DNA of 20,087 nucleotides from Gammaproteobacteria bacterium (GCA_003645215.1 QNEM01000011.1:1-20087); one strand, 5' to 3'; shown: positions 9,625 to 16,225, counted from the first letter of the stretch. Translations and numbers: made by a program. Notes: generated by a model from the letters alone, not told the origin.

Positions 9625-10382
9625 CAGAGAAAAATTTTATTGAAAAAGCAGGTCGTATGATCCGAAATATTCTAGGCCAATCCAGTAAATCTTCTGCTCG
9701 AAAAATCTATAGTAATGCCGAGAGTGCTGACCTTAGTCTGGACATGAGCCAGAGAGAGAAAGCTATATATGGCGAAGATAAAATCAGGCTACAAAAACTC
9801 TATGAGAAATGGGCAGTAAAAGAATCCTGGCACCTAAAAAGTCAGGGCATTCCATTGTTATTATCAATAGATCCTGAGATATATTCCAACTCATCTGTTG
9901 ATGAAGCTACCGAAAAAAAATATCAGGACTTATGGGAGCATGCCCAACATTGCGTTGAGCAAGATTTACTATTGGTCTTAAATCGGGAAAGCCCGGTAGA
10001 TGAATGGGAAGCAACACCCATTGACGTCTATAAATGGGCCGCAATCAGTCGTGTAGATCTTCCAGAGCAGTTATCGACTTTAATGGAATTTGTCATGATG
10101 GCAGTGCTTTCTACTGTGAATAATCCTGGTGATTCCTCAGCTGGTAAAAGCCAGAATGAGGCCTCTTATAACAGTGATAAAGAACATATTCTTGGTGCTG
10201 CATTGGCAATGCTTGCTACTTATCCAGAGCAATGTATGAATAAAAAAGGTCGACTGAGGGCCGAGAATATTGTTTCACTGATAAATGAAAATGAGGGCAG
10301 TTTGTTTGCAGGACAAACACCTGATTTATCTGCAACCGCCGCTGTTGACCTTATTAATAAATGGCTGGAGCCAGGACCTTGA
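9621..10382 (+). CDS. Hypothetical protein
   Basis: I do not recognise this 253-residue protein. It is hydrophilic, has no signal peptide or membrane helix, and looks mostly alpha-helical, so it is probably cytoplasmic. The first 30 residues are basic and amphipathic (IEKAGRMIRNILGQSSKSSARK). Residues 40-130 are charged with several Trp, and the C-terminal 90 residues contain hydrophobic helices (LGAALAMLATYPEQ). There are no clear metal-binding or nucleotide-binding motifs. The start overlaps the DUF455 stop as ATGA, so the two are translationally coupled and probably act together or share a transcript. It is the last + strand gene before the converging envelope operon; the 31-bp gap holds only a weak hairpin. 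Confidence 0.75.
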   Translation: MTEKNFIEKAGRMIRNILGQSSKSSARKIYSNAESADLSLDMSQREKAIYGEDKIRLQKLYEKWAVKESWHLKSQGIPLLLSIDPEIYSNSSVDEATEKKYQDLWEHAQHCVEQDLLLVLNRESPVDEWEATPIDVYKWAAISRVDLPEQLSTLMEFVMMAVLSTVNNPGDSSAGKSQNEASYNSDKEHILGAALAMLATYPEQCMNKKGRLRAENIVSLINENEGSLFAGQTPDLSATAAVDLINKWLEPGP

Positions 10383-10413
10383 TGACAAGATTACTGTAAA
10401 ATCAGTGTACACG

Positions 10414-11979
10414 TTAGTGTATTGGGGGCATCCTGGTATCCTGCATTTCAGTTGCCTCTTCAAGCTGATAATCAACTGGCATGAGTGTAAATCTAAGGTT
10501 GACGTCTCCGATTTCAACGATATCACCTTCTTTCAATTTATATCTGCCAATCTTTTCACTATTAACAAAGACACCATTGAGTGAGTTCAGGTCGATCAAG
10601 GTAAACTCATCGCCTTTGTCCCGGTGAATTTCTGCATGACGTCTGGAAACGGAACTGTCCCGTAAAGTAATTTCATTGTTTTTACTTCGACCTAATCGAC
10701 AAGTTGTTCGGGTTATTGGATATCTTGCTTTTGATTCATCCTGCGTGACCAGGAAGGCATAAGGCTTAACTTCAGGAAATTTCATGATGTTTTCCTGATT
10801 TTTATTCTGTCTCTTCAACATCATAACAAAGGTAGCGACAGTTAGTGCCATCAATACAAATAATGCTGCAGGTATGACGTACCATAGCCAGGCCTCGAAT
10901 TTATTACTTTTTGATGGTTGTGTAACGATCTGTACGGGAGTGGCTGGGGGAGTAATTGCCTGTTTTTTACTCTCATCAGGAGCAGATATTTTTTCGATTA
11001 TGGTTGTTTGTGTATGTACGACAGGGACCAATTTAAATTTAATTGATACGGGTATTATTGTTGTGCCGATATCTGTTTCAAGTTTTAGTCTGATATTGGT
11101 CTCGTCATTTACTTTGTTATCAATAATCTTGTGTAAAGGAACATTAAAGTCACCACCATTATCAAGACTGGTGAAAGGCTGATTCAGGAAATCGACAGGG
11201 ATATTGAACTGATTGTCAGCTTCTATATATTTCCCGCCAGTTTCTTCACTCAGTCTTCTTAATGTCTGCAATGAAACTGATTGAGGAACAGACCTGGGGT
11301 AGCCGATACTGGTAATAATAATTCCCGCATCTTTTGCAGCCTGAATAACATCATTATGGAAATAAGCCTTATCTTCTGCCAGACCATCTGAGAACAGGAA
11401 GATTGATTTTCTTTGAGCATCAACATCTCTGAATAATGTGATGGCTTCAAGCATATTTCTGTACAACTCAGTTGTTGTGCCGGTTGCTTTCAGATTATTT
11501 GCTGCGTTATTTATCACTGTAGAATCAGAACCTATAGGAGCATCCAGGGTTAGTTCCTTATCAAAGTTGGCAAGTCCAAAACGATGATATTCTCTGGATG
11601 ATGATAATATCTTACGTATATGTTCTTTATTCTTATCGATCACATTTTGTCGTGCCGGGTCACTGGTATCGACCATAAATAATACTGCAGTAATACTATC
11701 TTTACCCGGATAACTACTTCCTTCTTTCACAGGAAGAAGGGTATTGGCATATTCGGCAGAAATAGAAAGGACCGGCTCTGCATTACTATTTCGGTAGTGA
11801 CAGGACAAATTCTGCATATTACTGGATTGATGACATGAGATAGTCGTATCACCATTAACCCGGGTAAGCGCAAAAACTTGCGTTGTTACAAGTACTAGAA
11901 AAAGTGGCAATAGAACAGAACTGAAATATTTATTGAATTTCATCACATAAGCCATTTTATCAGGAATAATATTAATCAT
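10414..11979 (-). CDS. Membrane protein with periplasmic VWA domain and cytoplasmic FHA domain
   Basis: The 521 residues read as follows: a signal sequence or first membrane segment (about 15-38, hydrophobic VLLPLFLVLVTTQVFA), a VWA domain (about 96-255), a beta-rich linker, a Pro-rich stretch (335-358), a membrane helix (363-388) and a C-terminal FHA domain (about 420-500). The VWA metal site is partly changed: DTSD at 104-107 replaces DxSxS, while the later Thr (GTTTE, 167-171) and Asp (FSDG, 196-199) are present. The FHA domain has its phosphothreonine-binding features: GRS (430-432), SSVSRRH (442-448) and LNSLNGVFVN (464-473). The topology puts VWA outside and FHA inside. Starts at 11955 and 11943 (MKFNKYF) are alternatives; the last gives a more usual signal peptide. 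It is the last gene of the operon, two bases after the preceding one. The function is unknown; it could link periplasmic binding to phosphoprotein signalling. Confidence 0.88.
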   Translation of the reverse strand: MINIIPDKMAYVMKFNKYFSSVLLPLFLVLVTTQVFALTRVNGDTTISCHQSSNMQNLSCHYRNSNAEPVLSISAEYANTLLPVKEGSSYPGKDSITAVLFMVDTSDPARQNVIDKNKEHIRKILSSSREYHRFGLANFDKELTLDAPIGSDSTVINNAANNLKATGTTTELYRNMLEAITLFRDVDAQRKSIFLFSDGLAEDKAYFHNDVIQAAKDAGIIITSIGYPRSVPQSVSLQTLRRLSEETGGKYIEADNQFNIPVDFLNQPFTSLDNGGDFNVPLHKIIDNKVNDETNIRLKLETDIGTTIIPVSIKFKLVPVVHTQTTIIEKISAPDESKKQAITPPATPVQIVTQPSKSNKFEAWLWYVIPAALFVLMALTVATFVMMLKRQNKNQENIMKFPEVKPYAFLVTQDESKARYPITRTTCRLGRSKNNEITLRDSSVSRRHAEIHRDKGDEFTLIDLNSLNGVFVNSEKIGRYKLKEGDIVEIGDVNLRFTLMPVDYQLEEATEMQDTRMPPIH

Positions 11980-11981
11980 AT

Positions 11982-12497
11982 TTATTTTTCGGGGAACAAT
12001 GGATCCGGAAGATCATAAAATTGTATATCCAGACTTTCCTGTCCTGTTTCTGAAGAATCAACAACTTCTATTTTCATAGATTCGTCTTCATCGAACTCTC
12101 CAAGTTGTGGAATGCCCTGATCAATTTTTGATTGAGCATTGATGATTCTTTCGTGTAACAAGTTTGAGTATGGTAGTACATATGCCCTTGGCCTGACGTA
12201 GGCGGTGATATCTTCAACTTCTTTCAACCATAGATAAACAGCCCCTTCTGTTCCCGCGAGTTTATCGGGTTGATGAACTTCTGATGAAAGTAATCTGAAA
12301 TGTGATGGCAATACCTGTTTTGTTGGCCAACCTAATAATGGTGGAAATGAGAAATAGGAAATGATGTAAAATGCTGAAGTAATAATAATTGTAATAGCTT
12401 TAACTTGCCATGACCATTTAGAGTATAAATTAATACTTAATAACAGTACTGCAAGCACTATATATGCGGCAATAAGTCCAGATATTCCCAGTGTCAT
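11982..12497 (-). CDS. Hypothetical two-helix membrane protein of the VWA-FHA/ExbB operon
   Basis: This 171-residue product has two hydrophobic segments, at about 4-26 and 34-54, followed by a soluble C-terminal part of about 115 residues. That part carries a GWPT-x-LPSHF-like element and GAVYLWL, then RPRAYVLPYSNLLHE, which look like a conserved core, and an acidic tail (FDEDESMKIEV). I do not assign it to a named family. A purine-rich AGAGGA lies ten bases before the ATG, so it is a real gene despite a 57-bp gap to the ExbD-like gene. It is followed by the VWA-FHA gene with only two bases between. The position suggests an accessory subunit of the same membrane complex; this is inference. 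Confidence 0.75.
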   Translation of the reverse strand: MTLGISGLIAAYIVLAVLLLSINLYSKWSWQVKAITIIITSAFYIISYFSFPPLLGWPTKQVLPSHFRLLSSEVHQPDKLAGTEGAVYLWLKEVEDITAYVRPRAYVLPYSNLLHERIINAQSKIDQGIPQLGEFDEDESMKIEVVDSSETGQESLDIQFYDLPDPLFPEK

Positions 12498-12554
12498 TGT
12501 TTGATATTCCTCTATCTTTAATTCTCAGTATTAAATGATTTGTGTCTTGTTGTA

Positions 12555-13148
12555 TTAATCCAGAGAGACCAGTTGTTTTGCTATAAAGTTCAGCTTTGAT
12601 ATTTCCCCATTCCTGCCAATGTTGAACCTGACAGCAGTTTTCTCTGAGCCAACTTCTTCCAGTTTGACTGTTCCGTAATAAACAACTTCCAGCGATGGAT
12701 TGACTTTGACCAAACGTACGCTGACATCAACAGGTTTGCCCGTCTCAGATGCGTAATAATGCAAATTAACAACATACTCACCTTTGACTACACCTCGAAT
12801 GGTGACAATTTCCTGATTTAGAGGGTTTTCTACTATCTCACCATTAATGGTTATGGTGTCATTTAACTTTCCCCTGTCGTCACGATCAAGATGAATTAAT
12901 CCTGCTTCTGCATTTCTAAACCATATTATTCTACCATCAGGATCCTCGATCCATGTGTCAATGTCATCAGAACTATTGTCTTCCCACGTAATGGTAATAA
13001 TATATTCTGCCTTTGGATCGATGATGCCGCTCTTGGCCTCAGGATTCATGAACATGATGGCTACAAGAAACAGGAAAGTGAATCCGAGTAGCGCATTAAA
13101 TAATAAATCGGTAAAGGGATCCGATTTAAATCTTTCCCTGGCGGACAT
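12555..13148 (-). CDS. ExbD/TolR-like protein with a large unusual periplasmic domain
   Basis: The 197-residue protein has a short cytoplasmic N-terminus, one membrane helix (about 13-34, LLFNALLGFTFLFLVAIMFM) and a periplasmic region of about 160 residues. Asp14, at the start of the helix (PFTDLLF), corresponds in position to the essential proton-carrying Asp of ExbD (Asp25) and TolR (Asp23). The periplasmic part does not look like the ExbD/TolR domain; it starts with ITITWEDNSSDDIDTWIEDP, followed by a LDRDDRG element and GEYVVNLHYY, resembling a beta-sandwich. The gene begins four bases after the stop of the ExbB-like gene, the usual arrangement of stator pairs. I infer that it is the plug or transducer of an ion-driven motor whose output domain has been exchanged. 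Confidence 0.8.
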   Translation of the reverse strand: MSARERFKSDPFTDLLFNALLGFTFLFLVAIMFMNPEAKSGIIDPKAEYIITITWEDNSSDDIDTWIEDPDGRIIWFRNAEAGLIHLDRDDRGKLNDTITINGEIVENPLNQEIVTIRGVVKGEYVVNLHYYASETGKPVDVSVRLVKVNPSLEVVYYGTVKLEEVGSEKTAVRFNIGRNGEISKLNFIAKQLVSLD

Positions 13149-13152
13149 GTTT

Positions 13153-13890
13153 TTAGCTCAGTCTGGGTAAAACATATACACGAGTCAGGTGTCTGATTGA
13201 ATCAATTAAATCATCAGAGCTCCGGTCAAGCATTTGATATTGTGTTGCTGCCAGCATACTACACACCAGTCCGGCCAGTGTTGTATACAAGGCAGTCCCC
13301 ATGCCAGAACTCATATAGCTGAGTATTTTTTGCATAGTGGTGACATCAAAATCTCTAAGATTAGAGACAGATCCCAACATCAGGATAAATCCCACGATTG
13401 TGCCTAACAGGCCCATCTTGATCATGATGTCTGCGGTAAACCAGCCAATCTCGTGGGGTGATTTAAGTTTTGATTCATAATATTCGATATGATCAGAGCC
13501 TGTGTTTCTGGCATCCGGATTTTCTCTTTCAGCATTTGTTTTGCTGATGAGGTCGTGAATATAATCAGTAACCAGGCAGTCGGGCAGGAATGTTTCATTA
13601 TCTATTTTGACTTTATTCTCAGAAACGACCAATTTAAGGTTTTTTTCATTAATAATCATTGATTCAACTTTTCTGGAATCATTGATCTGCGATGAAATAT
13701 TAAAAACTCTCATTGCACAATGAATAGTCACGAAAATATAGAGCAGGGATATGGCCACGGATATCTTGCTTCGATCTGTGGTGTATAGAAGATAAAGCAC
13801 ATCTTGTTGCCATGCGAGCACCAGCAAAAAGGAAACAGTACCAGTAAAAATTAACCAGACAAGAAACAGATGATGTTCATGTTTTTGCAT
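13153..13890 (-). CDS. MotA/TolQ/ExbB family channel protein
   Basis: This 245-residue inner-membrane protein has four predicted helices, at about 8-28, 43-63, 155-176 and 196-217, with a cytoplasmic loop (64-154) between the second and third. The last two helices carry the family signature: IKMGLLGTIVGFILMLGSV and, after a short loop, SSGMGTALYTTLAGLVCSML, matching the TolQ/ExbB pattern G(L)LGTV-G and T-A-L-x-TT-x-G. ExbB, TolQ and MotA form pentamers around a dimer of ExbD, TolR or MotB and convert proton or sodium flow into movement. It is paired here with an ExbD-like gene four bases downstream. It is neither tolQ nor exbB in a standard location: no tolA/tolB/pal or TonB genes are nearby. 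Confidence 0.88.
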   Translation of the reverse strand: MQKHEHHLFLVWLIFTGTVSFLLVLAWQQDVLYLLYTTDRSKISVAISLLYIFVTIHCAMRVFNISSQINDSRKVESMIINEKNLKLVVSENKVKIDNETFLPDCLVTDYIHDLISKTNAERENPDARNTGSDHIEYYESKLKSPHEIGWFTADIMIKMGLLGTIVGFILMLGSVSNLRDFDVTTMQKILSYMSSGMGTALYTTLAGLVCSMLAATQYQMLDRSSDDLIDSIRHLTRVYVLPRLS

Positions 13891-13923
13891 TTATTGTTCT
13901 CTTGAATTAAATCTATTAAATAT

Positions 13924-14430
13924 TTATTCCGTAGCTGCTGTTTCTTTGTCATATACAAGTAACCAGTCATCTGCGGCATAGTCAACTATTTCACGCACCA
14001 GAATGTTCATTTCCTGCATATGTAATTTTAGTTCTTCATTTTTCATGTCTACTGGCCACAGCAGTGCTGTTATAACTACTTTTTCATTGTTCTGGCGTAC
14101 TGTAATACGGCCAGGACATGAGTTGAGCATCTCCGGGTCAAGTTCGAGCATCTTTTTTGCGTAAACCAGGTTGCAGTAAAGTAATACTTCATAATCAGGA
14201 AAGTCCGGATTCTTTCTGTCCCTGATCCCCTTGCCAATATGTAGATGTCCAGTAATACGGAAGTTACGTTCAGTAATTGCGAAGATGGTATCATCCAGAA
14301 CCTCCTCGAGTGTTTTTTCAGTCGTTAGCTGGTAATAGGCCGCATGATTGGTATGTTTATCAACTTCACTGGAACATCCTGACTGCAAAAATATTAGAAT
14401 AAGAACAGCAGAATAACATGAGATTTTCAT
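13924..14430 (-). CDS. DUF302 family probable lipoprotein
   Basis: The 168-residue product begins with a signal sequence ending in LQSGCSS, with Cys19 as the likely lipid-attachment site. The lipobox is imperfect because Gln sits at -3, where an aliphatic or small residue is usual, so ordinary export is possible. The mature part resembles the DUF302 family: TLEEVLDDTIFAITERNF, then a LHIGKGIR element, YEVLLYCNLVYAKKMLELDPE, a CPGRITVRQNNEKVVI strand pair, and a final helix. DUF302 proteins are small alpha/beta proteins of unknown function, sometimes suggested to bind ligands. The gene starts directly where the L,D-transpeptidase gene ends (no gap) and lies 33 bp before the ExbB-like gene, so the two envelope proteins are in the same transcript as the motor genes. 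Confidence 0.75.
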   Translation of the reverse strand: MKISCYSAVLILIFLQSGCSSEVDKHTNHAAYYQLTTEKTLEEVLDDTIFAITERNFRITGHLHIGKGIRDRKNPDFPDYEVLLYCNLVYAKKMLELDPEMLNSCPGRITVRQNNEKVVITALLWPVDMKNEELKLHMQEMNILVREIVDYAADDWLLVYDKETAATE

Positions 14431-15000
14431 TTATTCGTTAATAATGACTCTGGTACCTATATCAACATATCTTTTCAGATCATTAATCTCTTCATTTGTC
14501 ATGGCGATGCAACCTAGCGTCCAATTGAACTCATTATGAATAGCAAGTTTTTGATCAGTGGTCTCTCCGAGTCCATGAATACCGATATAGCCCCCTAATT
14601 CAGTATCCTGAGGGGGAATATCGTGATTTTTTATTGCAGTTGTAATATTTTTGAATTCATTTGCAGTAATCACTTTATTCTTGTATCCGTACCAGGCATC
14701 CAGCAGGTTGGGGTAGTCAAGTTGCATAAAATAATGAAATTTACTATTACCTTTGAAATTAACAATTTTGTAGACACCTAAAGGCGTTTTTCTATCTCCC
14801 AGTACTCTCTTTGCGCCTTTGCCTCCCTTGCCATAGGTAATACGGAAGTGTTTAATAACTTCTTCACCGTTCATGATGGTGAGTTCTTGAGATGACCTTG
14901 AAATCACCAGGTCATATTGATCTTCAACGGCCAGGATATTACTGCACTGCAGCAACAAAAAACCAACAAGGATGTATCGAGAAAAATTATAAATACGCAC
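14431..15000 (-). CDS. L,D-transpeptidase (YkuD domain), exported
   Basis: L,D-transpeptidases make 3-3 peptidoglycan cross-links, attach proteins such as Lpp to peptidoglycan, or cut these links. The 189 residues start with a signal peptide (hydrophobic 9-23, likely cleavage after ILA24) and continue with the YkuD domain. The active site is visible: His142 in GIHGLGE and the nucleophile Cys164 in NWTLGCIAMTNEE. This is the TxGCIA form rather than SHGCIR, as seen in part of the family. The start is GTG 15000, with AAGGGG 13 bases upstream, farther than usual. It is the first gene of the six-gene operon, 33 bp or so behind a predicted sigma-70 start site, which ties the motor-like genes to peptidoglycan remodelling. 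Confidence 0.9.
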   Translation of the reverse strand: MRIYNFSRYILVGFLLLQCSNILAVEDQYDLVISRSSQELTIMNGEEVIKHFRITYGKGGKGAKRVLGDRKTPLGVYKIVNFKGNSKFHYFMQLDYPNLLDAWYGYKNKVITANEFKNITTAIKNHDIPPQDTELGGYIGIHGLGETTDQKLAIHNEFNWTLGCIAMTNEEINDLKRYVDIGTRVIINE

Positions 15001-15039
15001 GATTTTTTACACACCCCTTAGTTTATGAATTTTTTATGA

Positions 15040-15069
15040 ATTATACCTTTTTCGCATTTTATCTGGAAA
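15040..15069 (-). promoter_or_regulatory. Sigma-70 promoter of the envelope operon
   Basis: On the minus strand a perfect -10 TATAAT (15040-15045) is preceded, after 18 bases, by TTTCCA (15064-15069), four of six matches to the -35 consensus. Transcription would start near 15033, about 33 bases before the GTG of the L,D-transpeptidase gene. Confidence 0.6.
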
Positions 15070-15106
15070 AAAGCAATTACGGTAACTAAAATACTAAATA
15101 ATCTGC

Positions 15107-15112
15107 TAAAAT
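15107..15112 (+). promoter_or_regulatory. Possible extended -10 element of the cytochrome b561 leader
   Basis: TGC-TAAAAT on the plus strand resembles an extended -10 element. No good -35 is visible 16-18 bases upstream. A start near 15119 would give a leader of about 75 nt that contains the terminator-like hairpin at 15125-15155. This is tentative. Confidence 0.3.
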
Positions 15113-15124
15113 CGTCCGCCTGTC

Positions 15125-15155
15125 GCTGAGTTGCCAAAGGCTGCTCGGCTTTTTT
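15125..15155 (+). terminator. Intrinsic terminator in the leader of the cytochrome b561 gene
   Basis: GCTGAG (15125-15130) pairs with CTCGGC (15144-15149), one G-T pair. Inside, after a two-base mismatch on each side, GCC pairs with GGC around an AAA loop. Six T residues follow (15150-15155). The hairpin lies 40 bp before the cytochrome b561 ATG, with no plus-strand gene before it for several kilobases, so it would end a very short transcript: an attenuator or a small RNA. Confidence 0.55.
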
Positions 15156-15194
15156 ATTGTCTGGAACAATGCGACTGTAGTAGGGAAAACAAGA

Positions 15195-15746
15195 ATGACA
15201 TCGAATCAAGATAAATATAGTAACACCGCAATAGTCTTGCATTGGCTGATGGCGATACTGCTGATTACTTTATTTGGCCTGGGCTGGTATATGGTAGATT
15301 TGCCAAAAGGTAGCGACGAAAGGAGCTGGTTTTTTGGTTTACACAAGTCAATTGGATTAACAATGGCCTTGCTAGCTCTTGTCAGAGTGGTATGGCGTTT
15401 TACACATGCACCACCCGAGTTACCAGAAACCGTCGCAGGATTTAAAAGAAAACTGGCTGGGTTAACTCATTGGCTATTGTATCTGGCAATGATTATACAG
15501 CCCTTATCCGGCTACATATCTTCATCATTCAGCGGATACAAAACAAAAATATGGGGTGTCCCGCTTCCACATTGGGGGTGGAAATCACCCGAGCTAAATG
15601 AACTATTTACAGATATTCATGTGGCGAGTTCAGTTGCTTTATTGTGTCTGGTAATTGTGCATTTAAGCGGCGTGGCCGCTCATATCTATGAAGGGGATAA
15701 GCAGATATTACGAAGAATGATGCCGGGTAAAAATGGAAATTGTTAG
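15195..15746 (+). CDS. Cytochrome b561 family membrane protein
   Basis: This 183-residue protein is a four-helix di-heme cytochrome b of the bacterial b561 (CybB) family. Helices lie at about 11-33, 50-68, 92-110 and 141-162. Histidines suited to bind heme sit in or near them: His16 (IVLHWLMA), His50 (FGLHKSIGL), His92 (LTHWLLYL), His142 (IHVASSV) and His156 (IVHLSGVAAH). E. coli CybB passes electrons from superoxide to ubiquinone as a superoxide oxidase; other relatives serve as electron donors in respiration, so the partner here is open. The ATG at 15195 has AGGGA a few bases upstream. The leader carries a terminator-like hairpin, suggesting regulated expression. Nearby genes for a PQQ precursor and a type II NADH dehydrogenase give a loosely respiratory setting. 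Confidence 0.9.
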   Translation: MTSNQDKYSNTAIVLHWLMAILLITLFGLGWYMVDLPKGSDERSWFFGLHKSIGLTMALLALVRVVWRFTHAPPELPETVAGFKRKLAGLTHWLLYLAMIIQPLSGYISSSFSGYKTKIWGVPLPHWGWKSPELNELFTDIHVASSVALLCLVIVHLSGVAAHIYEGDKQILRRMMPGKNGNC

Positions 15747-15756
15747 TGTGGTTTTA

Positions 15757-15858
15757 GACGCTGCTCTCGGACTCCTGTCCTCCACAGCATAAGTCCATCC
15801 ATGGACATCGCTGCTCCTGCGCATCCATGCGCCCGCAGCATACATTACATCCTTGTAA
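15757..15858. repeat. Two diverged ~52-bp repeat units with four evenly spaced palindromes
   Basis: Four small palindromes follow one another: GGAC-TCCT-GTCC (15769-15780), GTCCA-TCCA-TGGAC (15793-15806), GCGCA-TCCA-TGCGC (15819-15832) and TTACA-TCCT-TGTAA (15845-15858). Each has TCC[A/T] at its centre, and the centres are 25, 26 and 26 bp apart. Flanking words repeat too: CGCTGCTC before and CAGCATA after the first and the third palindrome. The stretch is therefore best read as two tandem copies of a unit of about 52 bp. It is noncoding, lies between the cytochrome b561 stop and the pqqA terminator, and is richer in G and C than its surroundings. It resembles a dispersed intergenic repeat family; that needs a genome search. 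Confidence 0.7.
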
Positions 15859-15860
15859 AT

Positions 15861-15886
15861 AAAAAAAGGGACCCTGAGGCCCCTTT
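15861..15886 (-). terminator. Intrinsic terminator after pqqA (possibly bidirectional)
   Basis: Read on the minus strand, AAAGGGGCC pairs with GGTCCCTTT (nine pairs, one G-T) around a TCAG loop and is followed by T residues. It begins 24 bp after the pqqA stop, so pqqA would be transcribed alone. The plus strand gives the same stem followed by TTTCTT, so it could also end the cytochrome b561 transcript. Confidence 0.8.
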
Positions 15887-15909
15887 CTTAACAACTTAAA
15901 TAATTAAAA

Positions 15910-15987
15910 TTATTTGTTGTTGATGTACATTGTTACTTCGAAACCGAAGCGAATGTCGCTATATTCAGGTGTATCCCATTTCATCAT
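15910..15987 (-). CDS. pqqA: PqqA precursor peptide of pyrroloquinoline quinone
   Basis: PqqA is a short ribosomal peptide whose Glu and Tyr side chains are joined by the radical-SAM enzyme PqqE (with PqqD) and cut out to become PQQ, the cofactor of periplasmic alcohol, methanol and glucose dehydrogenases. This 25-codon ORF has the family core DIRFGFEVTMYI, with Glu17 and Tyr21 in the required E-x3-Y arrangement, and a typical N-terminus (KWDTPEYS). AGGAG lies a few bases before two adjacent ATG codons (15987 and 15984). None of pqqB, C, D or E is next to it, and a terminator closes the gene, so it is an isolated copy; the biosynthetic genes must be elsewhere in the genome. A sigma-54-type promoter lies 93 bp upstream of the ATG. 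Confidence 0.9.
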   Translation of the reverse strand: MMKWDTPEYSDIRFGFEVTMYINNK

Positions 15988-16079
15988 GTTTCTCCTAAAA
16001 GAAGTTTATTTTATAGTTTAAAGCTTAATTTCCGGTTTTCCCCCGGGTGCCAAAACATACCTGACACACATTAGGAGAA

Positions 16080-16095
16080 AGCAGAAACCATGCCA
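16080..16095 (-). promoter_or_regulatory. Sigma-54 (-24/-12) promoter upstream of pqqA
   Basis: The minus strand reads TGGCATG-GTTT-CTGCT, against the consensus TGGCACG-N4-TTGCW: two mismatches in the defined positions, with the invariant GG and GC exactly ten bases apart. The predicted start is near 16069, giving an untranslated leader of about 82 nt for pqqA. An NtrC-family activator is encoded just beyond, which supports the call. Confidence 0.6.
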
Positions 16096-16225
16096 AGTTA
16101 TTATTCTTGTCTAAACAAATCAAACAATATACATTAAAAACAATTAGTTAAGCTTATTTGTTGCTTATGTTGAATTAATAATAGTGTCAGCAAACTTAGA
16201 CTAATTCTAAATTATGGATAACAAC

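Noticed and set aside
10383..10430. TACAC-GTTA-GTGTA hairpin as a terminator between converging transcripts
   Set aside because: The stem has only five pairs, no T run follows on either strand, and it includes the stop codon of the VWA-FHA gene.
10874..11182. A 102-residue plus-strand ORF with hydrophobic content
   Set aside because: It is entirely antisense to the VWA-FHA gene, whose domain motifs are clear; the hydrophobic residues follow from the opposite strand.
10414..11979. FHA protein as a sign of a type VI secretion locus
   Set aside because: No other type VI genes (TssB/C, ClpV, VgrG, Hcp) lie in the window, and the domain layout with an exported VWA does not match the type VI FHA protein.
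12555..13890. ExbB/ExbD-like pair as part of a Zorya anti-phage system
   Set aside because: The ExbD-like protein has no OmpA-like peptidoglycan domain, no ZorC/ZorD or helicase genes are present, and the neighbours are envelope proteins.
16038..16056. A perfect -24 element (TGGCAC) on the minus strand, nearer to pqqA, as the sigma-54 promoter
   Set aside because: Ten bases after the GG the sequence is AA rather than GC, so there is no -12 element; the site at 16080-16095 has both.
16090..16137. A 15-codon plus-strand ORF with AGGAG upstream, as a second small peptide gene
   Set aside because: The AGGAG is 12 bases from the ATG, the peptide has no recognisable pattern, and it overlaps the predicted sigma-54 promoter on the other strand.
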